Shown here: piece by piece, positions 33,501 to 41,244 of the stretch
Layout: the number at the start of each line of letters is the position of its first letter
How positions within the stretch are numbered: the stretch's first letter is position 1
Source: Streptococcus suis
GTDB taxonomy: Bacteria; Bacillota; Bacilli; Lactobacillales; Streptococcaceae
DNA length: 64,000 bases
Assembly: GCA_002831545.1 (NCBI GenBank)
Contig: CP025095.1
Location: 1,984,001 to 2,048,000, forward strand
Direction: 5' to 3'
Program-made: the position numbers and the translations under genes
The notes under the pieces: model-generated
What the model was told of the DNA's origin: nothing
Database searches by the model: none
Seen by the model: only the letters and a program-made list of their open reading frames with translations

Positions 33501-34311
33501 AATGATATTTACCAGTTATATTGTTATGCTGAGCTTTATTAACCGTTAATCTATAACTATTATCAAGTTGACGCTTCGCTTCGTACCAAATAATATCATC
33601 CTGACCATTTACTTCGGTCCAAGTTGGTACGAAAACTGTCTTTATTTCTTTAGAAGATGATACATTCGTAATTCGTACATCATAGGTACCTTTTTGTGAG
33701 TCGATATTTGAAACTGAAACTAGGTTTGGAGTAGTATCCGAAACTGTTGAAGAATTTGATTGAGTAGATGCTGTTGTCGAATTATTCGTTGCAACAGAGG
33801 ATGCTACAGAAGTAGATGATGCTGTTGTCGAATTATTCGTTGCAACTGAGGGTGCTACGGTGGTAGACGCTGTTGCAACACTATTTGTATTACTTACCTG
33901 ACTAGTTGCTGCCGAAATTGATGCACTTCTCGCTTGTGTCGCCGAAGTTACAGTATTTGTGGAACTAGTAGTCTTTTTGATTGATGATGCTACTGCATTT
34001 GTAGAAGGTTTGATTGAGCTAGCAGGTACAGATGCTGAAGTATTAGATACTGTTGAACTTGAAATTGTCGTGGTATCCTCCGAACCTGTATCAGATACAA
34101 CATTATTTGATTGAGCTGTTCCAGTCGAAGCAACAGCTGGAGAAACAGATGTTGAGCTGACTGTTGCTGTATTAGAGTTTGATGACTGACTTTCTGATTC
34201 CGTACCTTGTGAAACCTGATTAGAAGTTTCAGATAAAGTATTGGCATGAACTAGATGACTTTGTAGTGTCCAAGCGCACAAAGATAAAAATAACAAAGAT
34301 TTCTTTTTCAC
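30508..34311 (-). CDS. Secreted N-acetylmuramoyl-L-alanine amidase with eight GBS-Bsp-like repeats, C-terminally truncated
   Basis: A 1267-residue surface autolysin-type protein. A signal peptide (about 1-23) precedes a Ser/Thr-rich region (to about 195), then eight repeats of about 97 residues with the pattern GTYDV...VPTWT..KGQDDIIWHEA...YHSHVYY. An Amidase_3 domain follows: YIDPGHGGADSG, GVHEKNL, ISLHFNA, VEMGFMDN. The GTG start is preceded by GGAGAAATTA. The GH73 part that should follow is lost by frameshift. Wall turnover and cell separation are the likely roles. Confidence 0.9.
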   Translation of the reverse strand: MKKKSLLFLSLCAWTLQSHLVHANTLSETSNQVSQGTESESQSSNSNTATVSSTSVSPAVASTGTAQSNNVVSDTGSEDTTTISSSTVSNTSASVPASSIKPSTNAVASSIKKTTSSTNTVTSATQARSASISAATSQVSNTNSVATASTTVAPSVATNNSTTASSTSVASSVATNNSTTASTQSNSSTVSDTTPNLVSVSNIDSQKGTYDVRITNVSSSKEIKTVFVPTWTEVNGQDDIIWYEAKRQLDNSYRLTVNKAQHNNITGKYHSHVYYLAKDGSLTGVGTTSATLQAPKPTGTVSVANVNTKTGTYDVVVKNVYSPTSIDKVLIPTWTSNKGQDDIVWHEASRQADGSYKYTVKKTEHKNETGTYISHVYYRGKDGKQTYIGATTADLSSSSSQSNTSNKLSGTITISNINAENGSFVVKITNVSSPNGVKSVSVPTWTENKSVDDIVFHEAIRQPDGSYEAVIKKSEHKNEIGKYITTVYYHGNDGSRTFVGTKTVTLPAAQTVVKTSEKASGKVTVSNINANTGTYDVVISDVKSPVALDKVLVPTWTSNKGQDDIIWHEASRQADGSYKYTVKKTEHKNEIGAYISHVYYQGKDGKRTFIGSTTANIPAAPTPVKASGKVTVSNINANTGTYDVVISDVKSPVTLDKVLVPTWTSNKGQDDIIWHEASRQADGSYKYTVKKTEHKNETGTYISHVYYKGKDGKSTFIGSTTANIPAAPAQSTISDKLSGTITVSNINAENGSFVVKITNVASPNGVKSVIVPTWTENKSVDDIVFHEAVRQSDGSYEVTIKKSEHKNETGKYITTVYYQGKDGNRTFVGTTNVTLPASETVEKSTEKASGKVTVSNVNSNSGTYDVVISEVKSPVAIDKVLVPTWTENKGQDDIIWHEASRQPDGTYKYTVKKFEHNNEIGKYVSHVYYRGTDGSMTGVGAVTAELKGSTTPAKASGTISVTNINSQTGSFDVIIKNVYSPVALDKVLVPTWTDNKDQDDIIWHEASRQADGSYRLTVLSSQHKNESGRYTSHVYYRGKDGSMAMVGATSANLPAGAYSQRSPQRSYTVYIDPGHGGADSGASYGGVHEKNLAMNVANKLKANLLALGINVLMTRTGDYNVDYVTERSRMVNSSNADLFISLHFNATGAGTTTARGIETYWYQSNPSYPSKINQAYHNNPTRLAESQTLANQIQSSLIKETGAYNRGVKRETFAVLRETKIPAVLVEMGFMDNPSELQVIKQDSYQTKLAKALADRIVNWYGAVGGK

Positions 34312-34388
34312 TAATTTCTCCTATTCTAACTTTTAATGACTTTTTAGAAATTGAGGCCTTAAGACCTTGAATTTAGTCTCACCACCCT

Positions 34389-34417
34389 ATTTTAGCACGC
34401 TTTGTAAAATATGTAAA
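34389..34417 (-). promoter_or_regulatory. Promoter of amidase gene
   Basis: TTTACA, 17-base spacer, TAAAAT on the minus strand; about 75-base leader before the GTG. The stretch 34418-34734 beyond it shows no gene. Confidence 0.75.
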
Positions 34418-34734
34418 GGTTTTTGCTGAGAAAGATTATTCTCCAAAATTCTCAAAGTAAGTTCATGACTATCGCAAAAACAAAAACTGGAATGGATTGA
34501 AGAAAATGGGTAAAACATAATTAAAGCTAGCTTCGAATCTGAAACTTTTGTGTACAATTTGTTTGATTATTTTCAAGTTTAATACACTTTTTAACAGCAT
34601 TTTTTAGACTTATCAAAACTTTTCTTAGAGTTAATTCTTTTGTTTTTCCATTTTAATCAAAAAATCTTCTAAAATCTTTTTAGCAAGCACTTCCCTTTGT
34701 ATTTTTATTATTTTGGGATAAAAATTGAAATCCC

Positions 34735-34786
34735 TCCTGTTTGTTTTTTATAACAGTATACTGGAGGAAGGAGTGAGTGGATAGAT
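34735..34786. mobile_element. Relic of IS66 right end
   Basis: The stretch with TTTTTTATAACAGTATAC and GGAGGA-GGAGTGA-GATAGAT matches 2041-2085 of the IS66 element with few differences. No IS66 genes remain. It marks an old insertion or deletion site. Confidence 0.75.
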
Positions 34787-34817
34787 TTACATGCTCTCTA
34801 CCCGTTGTGCTAGTTAA

Positions 34818-35003
34818 TCAAGCGTAAGCAAGGGAGTATTTTAAACTGATACCAAATTCAGTATGACTGCTTTTAAGCAAAAGAGAATAAATAAGTAATA
34901 TTGCCTCTGTCTTAAATTTGAGCGCCTGAATGTTTCGACAACGTAAAGCCTCCATTCCAAACTGCTCTAAACTAGAAAATACAGTCTCCACTGATTTCCT
35001 CAA
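34818..35003 (-). pseudogene. C-terminal relic of a DDE transposase
   Basis: 61 residues starting MRKSVETVFSSLEQFGMEAL, then LRCRNIQALKFKTEAILLIYSLLL. The RKSVETVFSSL segment resembles the last catalytic-Glu region of IS982/IS5-type transposases. The frame is open upstream to a TGA near 35030 but lacks the rest of the protein. Family not certain. Confidence 0.6.
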
Positions 35004-35019
35004 TCGACTGATATGTAAA

Positions 35020-35384
35020 GCCCTTTGTCAAGTAAAAACAATCGAACTGATTAAAAAATGAAAAGTATCTAGAAAGAGCCTAGTTCTTAGCTTCGGGCAT
35101 TGGCCACTCTGATATTCGTGGATTGGTTACCTACAGGTCAATGGTTCTGCCGCGAGTCCTACTCTCTATAAGCGTGGATCACAATTGTGCCACTTAGTCA
35201 TTTCGTAGATGACTCAAACCTTGAAGTCCTAAACTCCTTCAAGATACTTTCCATTCAAACATGATTTCAATCCTTATTTCTGTCCAAATTCACCCAGTGA
35301 TTTTGGATAGAAATAGGGATTCCTCATCGCTCTGCGATGATAAAACTTAATGGTCAAAAGTGTACATGAAAACAAGCACTAACT
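35020..35384 (-). ncRNA. Candidate bridge-RNA region of the IS110-family element
   Basis: No gene. On the minus strand it contains stable hairpins: CATCGC-AGA-GCGATG (35339-35325), and CCCTATTTCTATCCAAA pairing with TTTGGACAGAAATAAGG (35317-35272, loop of about 13), with further pairings near 35200. IS1111-type elements encode a bridge RNA in the non-coding DNA downstream of the recombinase. The assignment follows from location and structure only. Confidence 0.45.
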
Positions 35385-36506
35385 TCAAGCTATTCTTCCT
35401 GTCATCATCCCCCAAATAAAACCAGACAATTCTCGTGCAATAGCTGTTTTAGCAACATTTTGTTTCTTATTTTTTCCTAGAACAAGTGTGCGATAACGTC
35501 TTCTTAAGCGTTCATTAGCCTTATCCGCATAAGCAATCACCTCCACTCGGTTTCCACTTTGTCTCCGTTTCAATTCTTTGGATTTATACCCAATCGTCCC
35601 CTTAGCCAATGATTGTGCAGCTTCTATCAGAAGTCGTCTCACATGGCTATTCCCAGCTTTGGTGATAGCACCTCTTCTCTCCTTGTCGCCGCTAGAATTT
35701 TCGCTAGGAGTTAGCCCAAGATAAGAAGCAAAATGTTGAGCTGTCGCAAAGCGATTAAAATCACCGATTTCTGTCACAATGGAAAGAGCAGTTAGTGTTT
35801 TAATGCCAATAAAGCAAGAAAGCCGTGAGACCTTCTCTTGATAACTGTCGCTTTGACCCAGTTGCTCAATTCGTGCATCATACCGTTCTATTTGATCTAC
35901 TAATTTCTCATAGGTCAATAGATATTCTGTCAAAATCTCTGCGTAAAGTCCCTCAGGTTTTAGGGAACGGAGCCAGCGAACATGTTTCTGTGTCCAATTA
36001 CTGCTTCCCTCGGTATAGCGAAAATCATGTCGGAGACAGAAGGCAAGAATTTGTTGTTTGATTTTCTTCAGAGCCACTTTGTGGTCTGTTCTCATGCGGA
36101 TATATTCTTTGACTTGTTCATCCTCAACAGTAGGAATATGAACAGGCCGATAGCTACGAAAGGCCAGAGCTTTTGCGAGCTGAGCTGCATCTTTTTTATC
36201 AGTCTTAACACGCTTAGATCCTTCCTTCATCACCGTTGTAGGCGCCATCACGATACAGGGAATCCCGTGAGCTTGTAGCTGGTGATATAGGGTAAATCCA
36301 AGACATCCGGCTTCGTAGCCACATAACACTTCTGCATCTTGACCATATAAACGACGAAGCTCATTCACATAGTTCACAATATAGCTAACATTTGGACCAA
36401 CTTTAGTGCTATGTTTGAATTGATTCGCCATCATATCATAATAGCAGAGTGAAAAACTTTCTTTGTGAACATCCATTCCGATGAAAAGTGTGGTAAAATG
36501 AAACAT
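35385..36506 (-). CDS. IS110-family recombinase
   Basis: A 373-residue DEDD recombinase. The N-terminal RuvC-like part shows IGMDVHKESFSLCYYD, a central CGYEAGCLGFTLYH, and KTDKKDAAQLAKAL (the DEDD acids). The C-terminal Tnp part shows SRLSCFIGIKTLTALSIVTEIGD in portions and FASYLGLTPSENSSGDKERR, GNSHVRRLLIEAA with the active-site Ser region. Appears intact. Confidence 0.93.
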   Translation of the reverse strand: MFHFTTLFIGMDVHKESFSLCYYDMMANQFKHSTKVGPNVSYIVNYVNELRRLYGQDAEVLCGYEAGCLGFTLYHQLQAHGIPCIVMAPTTVMKEGSKRVKTDKKDAAQLAKALAFRSYRPVHIPTVEDEQVKEYIRMRTDHKVALKKIKQQILAFCLRHDFRYTEGSSNWTQKHVRWLRSLKPEGLYAEILTEYLLTYEKLVDQIERYDARIEQLGQSDSYQEKVSRLSCFIGIKTLTALSIVTEIGDFNRFATAQHFASYLGLTPSENSSGDKERRGAITKAGNSHVRRLLIEAAQSLAKGTIGYKSKELKRRQSGNRVEVIAYADKANERLRRRYRTLVLGKNKKQNVAKTAIARELSGFIWGMMTGRIA

Positions 36507-36565
36507 ATAAGACCTCCAATTGAGTGTGGTAATTCCTGTTAGAAGTTGATTGTTTTTTTATTCTA

Positions 36566-37630
36566 GTGTCCCAAATTTCAAGTTGAAGTTAGCCACCCAA
36601 AAGAAATTCACTTGGCGACTTGTAGTCCAAGCATTTTTTAGGGTAGTTGTTAATCCAATTTTCGATAAAAGCTACTTCTTTCGGAGTCGTTTTCTTGGTT
36701 CCTTTAGGTAACCATCTCCGAATCAATCGATTATGGTTTTCATTTGAACCTCTTTCCCATGAAGAGTAGGGATGTGCATAGTAGATATGTTCCTCAGGAA
36801 ATACCTCAGACAATCGTTTGAACTCCGAACCATTATCTGCAGTTATTGATAAAATATGATACTCAGCCAATAGTAACCTAAGTGCCTGATTGACAGCTTC
36901 AGCAGTTTTACTTGGAATTAATCTTATGATTTGGTGTCTACTTCGTCGGTCGGTTAAGACTAAAAGACACTGATTTTTCGCTCTGGTTAGTAGAACTGTA
37001 TCAATTTCATAATGACCGTTTTCCAATCGAAGATTGATGACCTCTGGTCGCTCTTCGATTGATTTACCAGCTGGCTTAAAGTTCGGACTAGCTTGCTTCT
37101 TGCCACCTTTCCCTTTTCTAGGATAAAGCATGTCCGATTTCTTCAATCCTAAATGACCATTATGAAACCAATAGTAGATGGTTGAAATACCTACTTTCAC
37201 TTGCTTCTTCTTCACTATCATTTCAGGTGAAAATTTTTGCTTATGATAGTGTAAAATCTTCTCTTTCATTTCTTTCGTTAGGATTATCTTTTTAACCGAC
37301 CGTTTTCGATTGGAATGGTAAACAGTTTGTGCATAATCAGCAGAATAAACTTTTTTGTAGACCCCTTTTCGCACTTGTTGTAAGGTTGTCCCACGCTTGA
37401 TTTCATTATGAATCGTTTGAGGCGCCTTTCCTAACAAGCCTGCAATTTCACGATTTGACTTATTTTCAAGTTTCCACCGCTCAATCAAGCGACGGTTATC
37501 TATTGTCAAATGTTTCCCTTTTGGGGTATAATGTCCTTGCATCTCTGTGCCTTTCCTTGTGTTTGTGGTGAACAACAAGTATAGCACAGAGGTGTTTTCT
37601 TATACCTTAAATCACATTTCATTTGACACC
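36566..37630 (-). mobile_element. IS30-family insertion sequence, approximate ends
   Basis: One IS30 transposase gene. The left edge GTGTCCCAAATTTCAAG and the right edge, read on the minus strand as GTGTCAAATGAAATG, are similar and suggest the terminal repeats. A second repeat pair, TGAAGTTAGCCACC at 36584-36597 and its complement at 37774-37787, and a direct repeat TTTATTCTAGTGT at 36557 and 37803, leave the right end open: it may be near 37630 or near 37800. Confidence 0.7.
36589..37542 (-). CDS. IS30-family transposase
   Basis: A 317-residue transposase. N-terminal helix-turn-helix (NKSNREIAGLLGKAPQTIHN), then a DDE core: EIDTVLLTRAKNQCLLVLTD (first Asp), ITADNGSEFKR (second), and the Glu in SSWERGSNENHNRLIRRW. 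The start at 37542 (MQGHYTPKGK) has GGAAAGG upstream; a 15-residue longer form begins at 37587. Appears intact. Confidence 0.92.
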   Translation of the reverse strand: MQGHYTPKGKHLTIDNRRLIERWKLENKSNREIAGLLGKAPQTIHNEIKRGTTLQQVRKGVYKKVYSADYAQTVYHSNRKRSVKKIILTKEMKEKILHYHKQKFSPEMIVKKKQVKVGISTIYYWFHNGHLGLKKSDMLYPRKGKGGKKQASPNFKPAGKSIEERPEVINLRLENGHYEIDTVLLTRAKNQCLLVLTDRRSRHQIIRLIPSKTAEAVNQALRLLLAEYHILSITADNGSEFKRLSEVFPEEHIYYAHPYSSWERGSNENHNRLIRRWLPKGTKKTTPKEVAFIENWINNYPKKCLDYKSPSEFLLGG

Positions 37631-37724
37631 AGGCACCCTTGAAGCTGTTTTTTCAGCTAAACCAAGGCTATGATTAGCCTTGGGCAACTAGCCTAACAGC
37701 TTCAAGCCTGTTATCAAATGAAAT
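37616..37724. repeat. Nested three-level palindrome
   Basis: Outer pair ATTTCATTTGA/TCAAATGAAAT, middle pair CTTGAAGCTGTT/AACAGCTTCAAG (37638-37649 and 37695-37706), inner pair CCAAGGCTA/TAGCCTTGG (37662-37670 and 37675-37683). All are perfect and share one centre near 37672. Contains no gene. Confidence 0.75.
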
Positions 37725-37774
37725 CATCAACTTACTCAAACATAGTGAAACATCTAATTCTTGACTAAGGTAAG

Positions 37775-38329
37775 GTGGCTAACTTCATTATAGAACTTTC
37801 GTTTTATTCTAGTGTACAGGTAAATCCACGAATTCTCAACTGGGGGTCTTTACATATTGTCTATAAGTCAGAAGGTGCTGGTGGGGATGAGTATAGGGCG
37901 TTTGAAAAAGGAAAGGGAGAATTTGATGCGCAATGGGGCTGGTCTGCTGGGCTTATGGACAATGCTATATTTAATAAATGGAAGGAAGAAAATCGTTTCT
38001 CAAAAATTCTCTTTCGAGACTACCGCAGAGATGTACAGACCGTTACTTATAAATTAGAGACAGAAATAGAAAAACAATCAGAAAAAACCTTCTCACTCAT
38101 CGCAGTGATAAAGAATTTTAATAAGTATACTCACTATATTTATGGTGACCAAATTGCTTCTGCTGCGGGATTAGAGGTAGTGGCTCCACGAACAGAGAAG
38201 GTTCCTAAAGAGAAGAAAAAGAATGAAGGCAAAGAACGAAAGAAAGATCGTTCGAAAAAGAACCGTCACCCACACAAAGAGCATAAAAAACAACATCGGA
38301 CCAAAGAATTAACTGGGCGTAAAAAATAG
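37775..38329 (+). pseudogene. Unknown protein, probably truncated at its 5' end by an IS
   Basis: Up to 184 codons from a GTG at 37775 that lies within an IS-related inverted repeat and lacks a ribosome site. The conserved-looking part starts near residue 16 (QVNPRILNWGSLHIVYKSEG). The middle is rich in aromatic residues (FDAQWGWSAGLMDNAIFNKW), and the last 40 residues are almost all Lys/Arg/His/Glu. Not recognised. It looks like the 3' end of a larger gene. Confidence 0.5.
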
Positions 38330-38393
38330 ACTGGCAGTTAATATTGGCTGTATGAATAGACTGTATTGATAAAAGAGGCTGGGCAAAAAGCCC

Positions 38394-39900
38394 CAATGTC
38401 ATTAAGTTAAGCATTTAAACAATTAAAGGAACTATTCCCGTCCGAGCAATTGATGACCAAACGGGAATAGTTTTTGTATTTAGGGCGCACAAAAAGGATG
38501 TTTTTTAACCCAATTTTTCAACTATTATGTTACTCTATAAGTGAAGCTTACAGGTGCCTTGCTTTTTATCTTTCTTTGGAACGTTCGATTGGGTCGGATG
38601 ATGGATAAATGTTTGGCAATGTAGGTTTCTAATTGGAAGGAAGTAAGTTCTTCTCTAAGAAATTTTCGACAGGCATAAACAGCGTCTGAAAAACAAATTT
38701 TATAAGTCTGTTTTAACTTTGATGTTTTAATAGCAACGTGTGAGGTTAGCCATTTACAAACATTAAAATTGATAAAGCGAGCGTAGATTTCTTGGAGAAT
38801 CCCTTCCTTCTTTTTTGCATGAAAATGAGTTAGACCGATACTATATTTTAGGTCACGAAAACTGGTCTCTATGCCCCATCTGTAGGCATAGAGCTCTTTT
38901 AATTTTTCTGGAGAATAATCGGTGTTTGTCACCAAAGTTTCAAAGAAACCTGGCTTGATTTCGAGACGCACCATTCGAAAATGAAGTTCGTAAAACTGAA
39001 CTGGGTCGCTTTTTCGGCTAGAGCTTGGTAGAAAGTCAAAGGGTGTGTGATTAGGTAAACAGCGATAGTGATTAGGAAAATTGTGATACTGTTGTTTCAT
39101 CTCATTGGTCTGTTTCCGACAGATGTTTAGGTCAAATTTTTCATCAAAACAAGGGGTGTCAGGGAGGTTAAATCCTGATTTCATAGAATGATTCCCGTCA
39201 CGAATACGAATAATATAGGACCAATTTCTTTCTTGGCAGTGAGCCATGACATTGTAGGATTCATACCCCCTATCCATTATTACCAGAGCTTGTTTGAAAG
39301 AAGAGGTCTTCATCATATCAATAAAAGCCGCACGTTCATCAACCTCTCGATTATCTTGGATCCGTAAATCATGATACATTTCTTGTTCAAGATTGTAAAG
39401 AGCATTGATATGAATAAGATTGTAAGGAGTGTGATGTGGTCCAGTTTGAAAAGAGGTCGTTTTATCAAAACGATTTCTTGGTAGAATCACATCACTGCCA
39501 TCAACAGCCAGGATAGGGAGATTATCAGAGATTGGAATTTTAGAAGTAATATTGGTAAACAGGGCTTTAAAAGCTTGGTGTTTAATCTGATACCGCCGTT
39601 GGACAAAGGCAGATTGAGAGACAGGCAAATCTAAATCAAGTAGCTCTTTGGCTAAGGTATTACCCCCCCATGGTCAGTATGGCTTGAATCATGGTTTTCA
39701 TAGTTAGCTGACTTTGCCGACTAAAATCTTTTTCAGGATGAAGCACAAACTGATTGGCACTAGAAACGATGTCGTTAATACTATCAAGTAAATGAGCTTT
39801 AATCTGATCTAGCATGACTTTTCCCCTTTTATTTTTAGTGTACCATAGAAAAAACTAACCTACCACAAAATGTGATAGGTTAGTTAACTTAATGACATTG
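38394..39900 (-). mobile_element. IS4-family insertion sequence, copy 2
   Basis: 1507 bp, ends CAATGTCATTAAGTTAA and TTAACTTAATGACATTG, same orientation as copy 1. The right end is followed at once by CTACCAAGCC. The transposase is frameshifted. Confidence 0.9.
38525..39815 (-). pseudogene. IS4-family transposase, frameshifted copy
   Basis: Starts at 39815 like copy 1, but a run of seven C at 39663-39669 (copy 1 has GCCTCCC) adds one base and shifts the frame after about 50 codons. The remaining frame (MPVSQSAFVQRRYQIKHQAF, 367 residues) retains all catalytic motifs. Function would depend on internal initiation or slippage at the C7 run. Confidence 0.85.
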
Positions 39901-39935
39901 CTACCAAGCCTCCCCTTATTCCCAAAAATATCTTA

Positions 39936-40352
39936 TTAAAATGTCTGATTGCTATGCTGAAAAGCCTTATATTGATGGATTTGTAGCATCAAACGCTCAA
40001 AGTTCGCCTCCTTACATGCTCGCATGATTAAGAAGCAATCAATAAACTTCCACAAATAAAGTCCCAAAAATAACAAGAACCCAATCAAGATAAATAGCGT
40101 AACAAAAGATACTGCAAAAGCAATCAGCTTGGCAAATCCCAATTCTTTATTCCCAACATAAAAACGGTCGACACCAAACTCACCGAAAAAAATAGCCAAA
40201 ATAAGAGCGACAAGAGGTTGACGCATCTCAACCATCATAAGAACGTTTAAAGCCTCATCATCTAAATCTTCTAGTTCTTTTTGCAGAATGAATAACTTAT
40301 CAGATGGCAAATAACTGCTTTTACTTAAAATATAATTCTGAAGATAATTCAT
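39936..40352 (-). CDS. TM2-domain membrane protein
   Basis: A 138-residue protein. The TM2 domain begins near residue 45: VALILAIFFGEFGVDRFYVG, then two spans (FAVSFVTLFILIGFLLFLGLYLW). The GxxGxDRFYxG pattern between the spans defines TM2. The role is unknown. AGGAGTTTAT precedes the start. Confidence 0.85.
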   Translation of the reverse strand: MNYLQNYILSKSSYLPSDKLFILQKELEDLDDEALNVLMMVEMRQPLVALILAIFFGEFGVDRFYVGNKELGFAKLIAFAVSFVTLFILIGFLLFLGLYLWKFIDCFLIMRACKEANFERLMLQIHQYKAFQHSNQTF

Positions 40353-40432
40353 ATAAACTCCTACCTCTTCAAAATTATAGCAGTTTCTTATTCTTCAAGC
40401 AAGCCTGTAGAGGAAAACAGTGTCAGAAATCG

Positions 40433-40460
40433 TTTACATTTTTTTCTTTTTTGCTATAAT
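40433..40460 (+). promoter_or_regulatory. Promoter of 69-aa gene
   Basis: TTTACA, 16-base spacer, TATAAT; AAGGAGG and ATG follow. Confidence 0.75.
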
Positions 40461-40485
40461 GAAACTAGATTACAAGGAGGTTCAT

Positions 40486-40695
40486 ATGAGAGTTATTATT
40501 CATTATCCAAAAACTATCAAACAACTATCCTCCCAAAAACTTCCGCTTCTGGTAGATGGAAAAATTGCTGGGACAGTTACTCAAGGTAAAATTCTAAGCT
40601 TACCAATTACACAACCATCTGTTATACTAAGCATTCGAGGCGATAAAAAATCGAGCATTCAAGTTAAAGACGGCGATAGGGTCCAAATAATATAG
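40486..40695 (+). CDS. Small conserved-looking protein (69 aa)
   Basis: Starts MRVIIHYPKTIKQLSSQKLP with AAGGAGG upstream. Beta-rich, with repeated basic residues (SIRGDKKSSIQVKDGDRVQII). It may be a small soluble protein with a sandwich fold. Not recognised. Confidence 0.65.
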   Translation: MRVIIHYPKTIKQLSSQKLPLLVDGKIAGTVTQGKILSLPITQPSVILSIRGDKKSSIQVKDGDRVQII

Positions 40696-40700
40696 TCGAA

Positions 40701-40786
40701 TGAATTAGCTTTCAGACAAGGAACTGAGGCGCAGGCTGTACTGAAGTACGGCAAGGCGAAAGTGACGATGTATCAAAGCTAATTCA
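40701..40786. repeat. Dispersed repeat B, copy 1
   Basis: Flanked by TGAATTAGCTTT and AAAGCTAATTCA. The core has GAGGCGCAGG, GTACGGCAAGGCGA and ACGATGTA, shared with 41011-41222 and 47966-48152. It lies between two small genes. Confidence 0.65.
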
Positions 40787-40787
40787 G

Positions 40788-40979
40788 ATGACTATGGAAA
40801 ATAGCAGGTACTTCACTCTCCACTATTTCAGCTTGGCTATCGTACCAATCGCCTTACTGTTTAACTTACCAACTCTTGTCAAAACCATCCTCCTCATACT
40901 AGCACTAGCCATTACTTTGTTGGGACAAGCAATCTTCCCAAAATACATTATCAGTACAGAAAAAAGCTCAGACCACTAA
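40788..40979 (+). CDS. Small membrane protein (63 aa)
   Basis: MTMENSRYFTLHYFSLAIVP with two hydrophobic spans (LAIVPIALLFNLPTLV and TILLILALAITLLG). It lies directly after repeat B and its ribosome site is not strong. Function unknown; it overlaps terminator-like AAAAAGCTCAGA/TCTGAGCTTTTT at its end. Confidence 0.5.
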   Translation: MTMENSRYFTLHYFSLAIVPIALLFNLPTLVKTILLILALAITLLGQAIFPKYIISTEKSSDH

Positions 40980-41010
40980 ATCTGAGCTTTTTCAAATGAT
41001 ATTCTTTTAG

Positions 41011-41222
41011 TACAAGGCAACGAGGCGCAGGAGGCTGGGCAAAAAGTCCAAAGCCACTTCTCAGAGTTCGTGTCAACATCTCAGCGCAGTGGTTGATTGG
41101 CAGATTTGTTCGTGTTTCACACTCTAAATCTGACCTAATCAACTGTGCGGGGGTGGGAAGACGAACTCTTTTTTGACTAGTTGAGTTCTTTCCCACTCCC
41201 AAGGCGAGTTAACGAAGTAATA
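41011..41222. repeat. Dispersed repeat B, copy 2, with inserted segment
   Basis: Begins CAAGGCAACGAGGCGCAGG and ends AAGGCGAGTTAACGAAGTAA. The middle starts GAGGCTGGGCAAAAAG, a sequence also found at 38375-38390 beside IS4 copy 2. No gene supported. Confidence 0.6.
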
Positions 41223-41244
41223 AAAGATAAGCTGAATAACTATA

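Larger units (their letters stand above)
35010..36556 (-). mobile_element. IS110-family element (IS1111-like layout), approximate ends
   Basis: One recombinase gene with a long structured non-coding segment on its 3' side (about 35010-35384) and a short 5' side. Ends are approximate because this family lacks conventional terminal repeats; the IS30 element starts at about 36566. Confidence 0.65.
28270..39910. mobile_element. Composite-transposon-like segment flanked by IS4 copies
   Basis: Two IS4-family copies in the same orientation (28280-29781 and 38394-39900). CTACCAAGCC lies directly outside the left copy (28270-28279) and directly outside the right copy (39901-39910). A 10-bp duplication at the outermost ends is what one transposition event of the whole unit would leave; recombination between two single insertions is an alternative. 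The interior holds an amidase locus, other ISs and a truncated gene. Confidence 0.7.

Noticed and set aside
34312..34734. Gene in the stretch upstream of the amidase
   Set aside because: Only the amidase promoter is recognisable; frames are short, AT-rich and lack ribosome sites.
36557..37815. TTTATTCTAGTGT direct repeat as IS30 target duplication
   Set aside because: At 13 bp it is far longer than the usual 2-3 bp IS30 duplication and does not abut the proposed ends.
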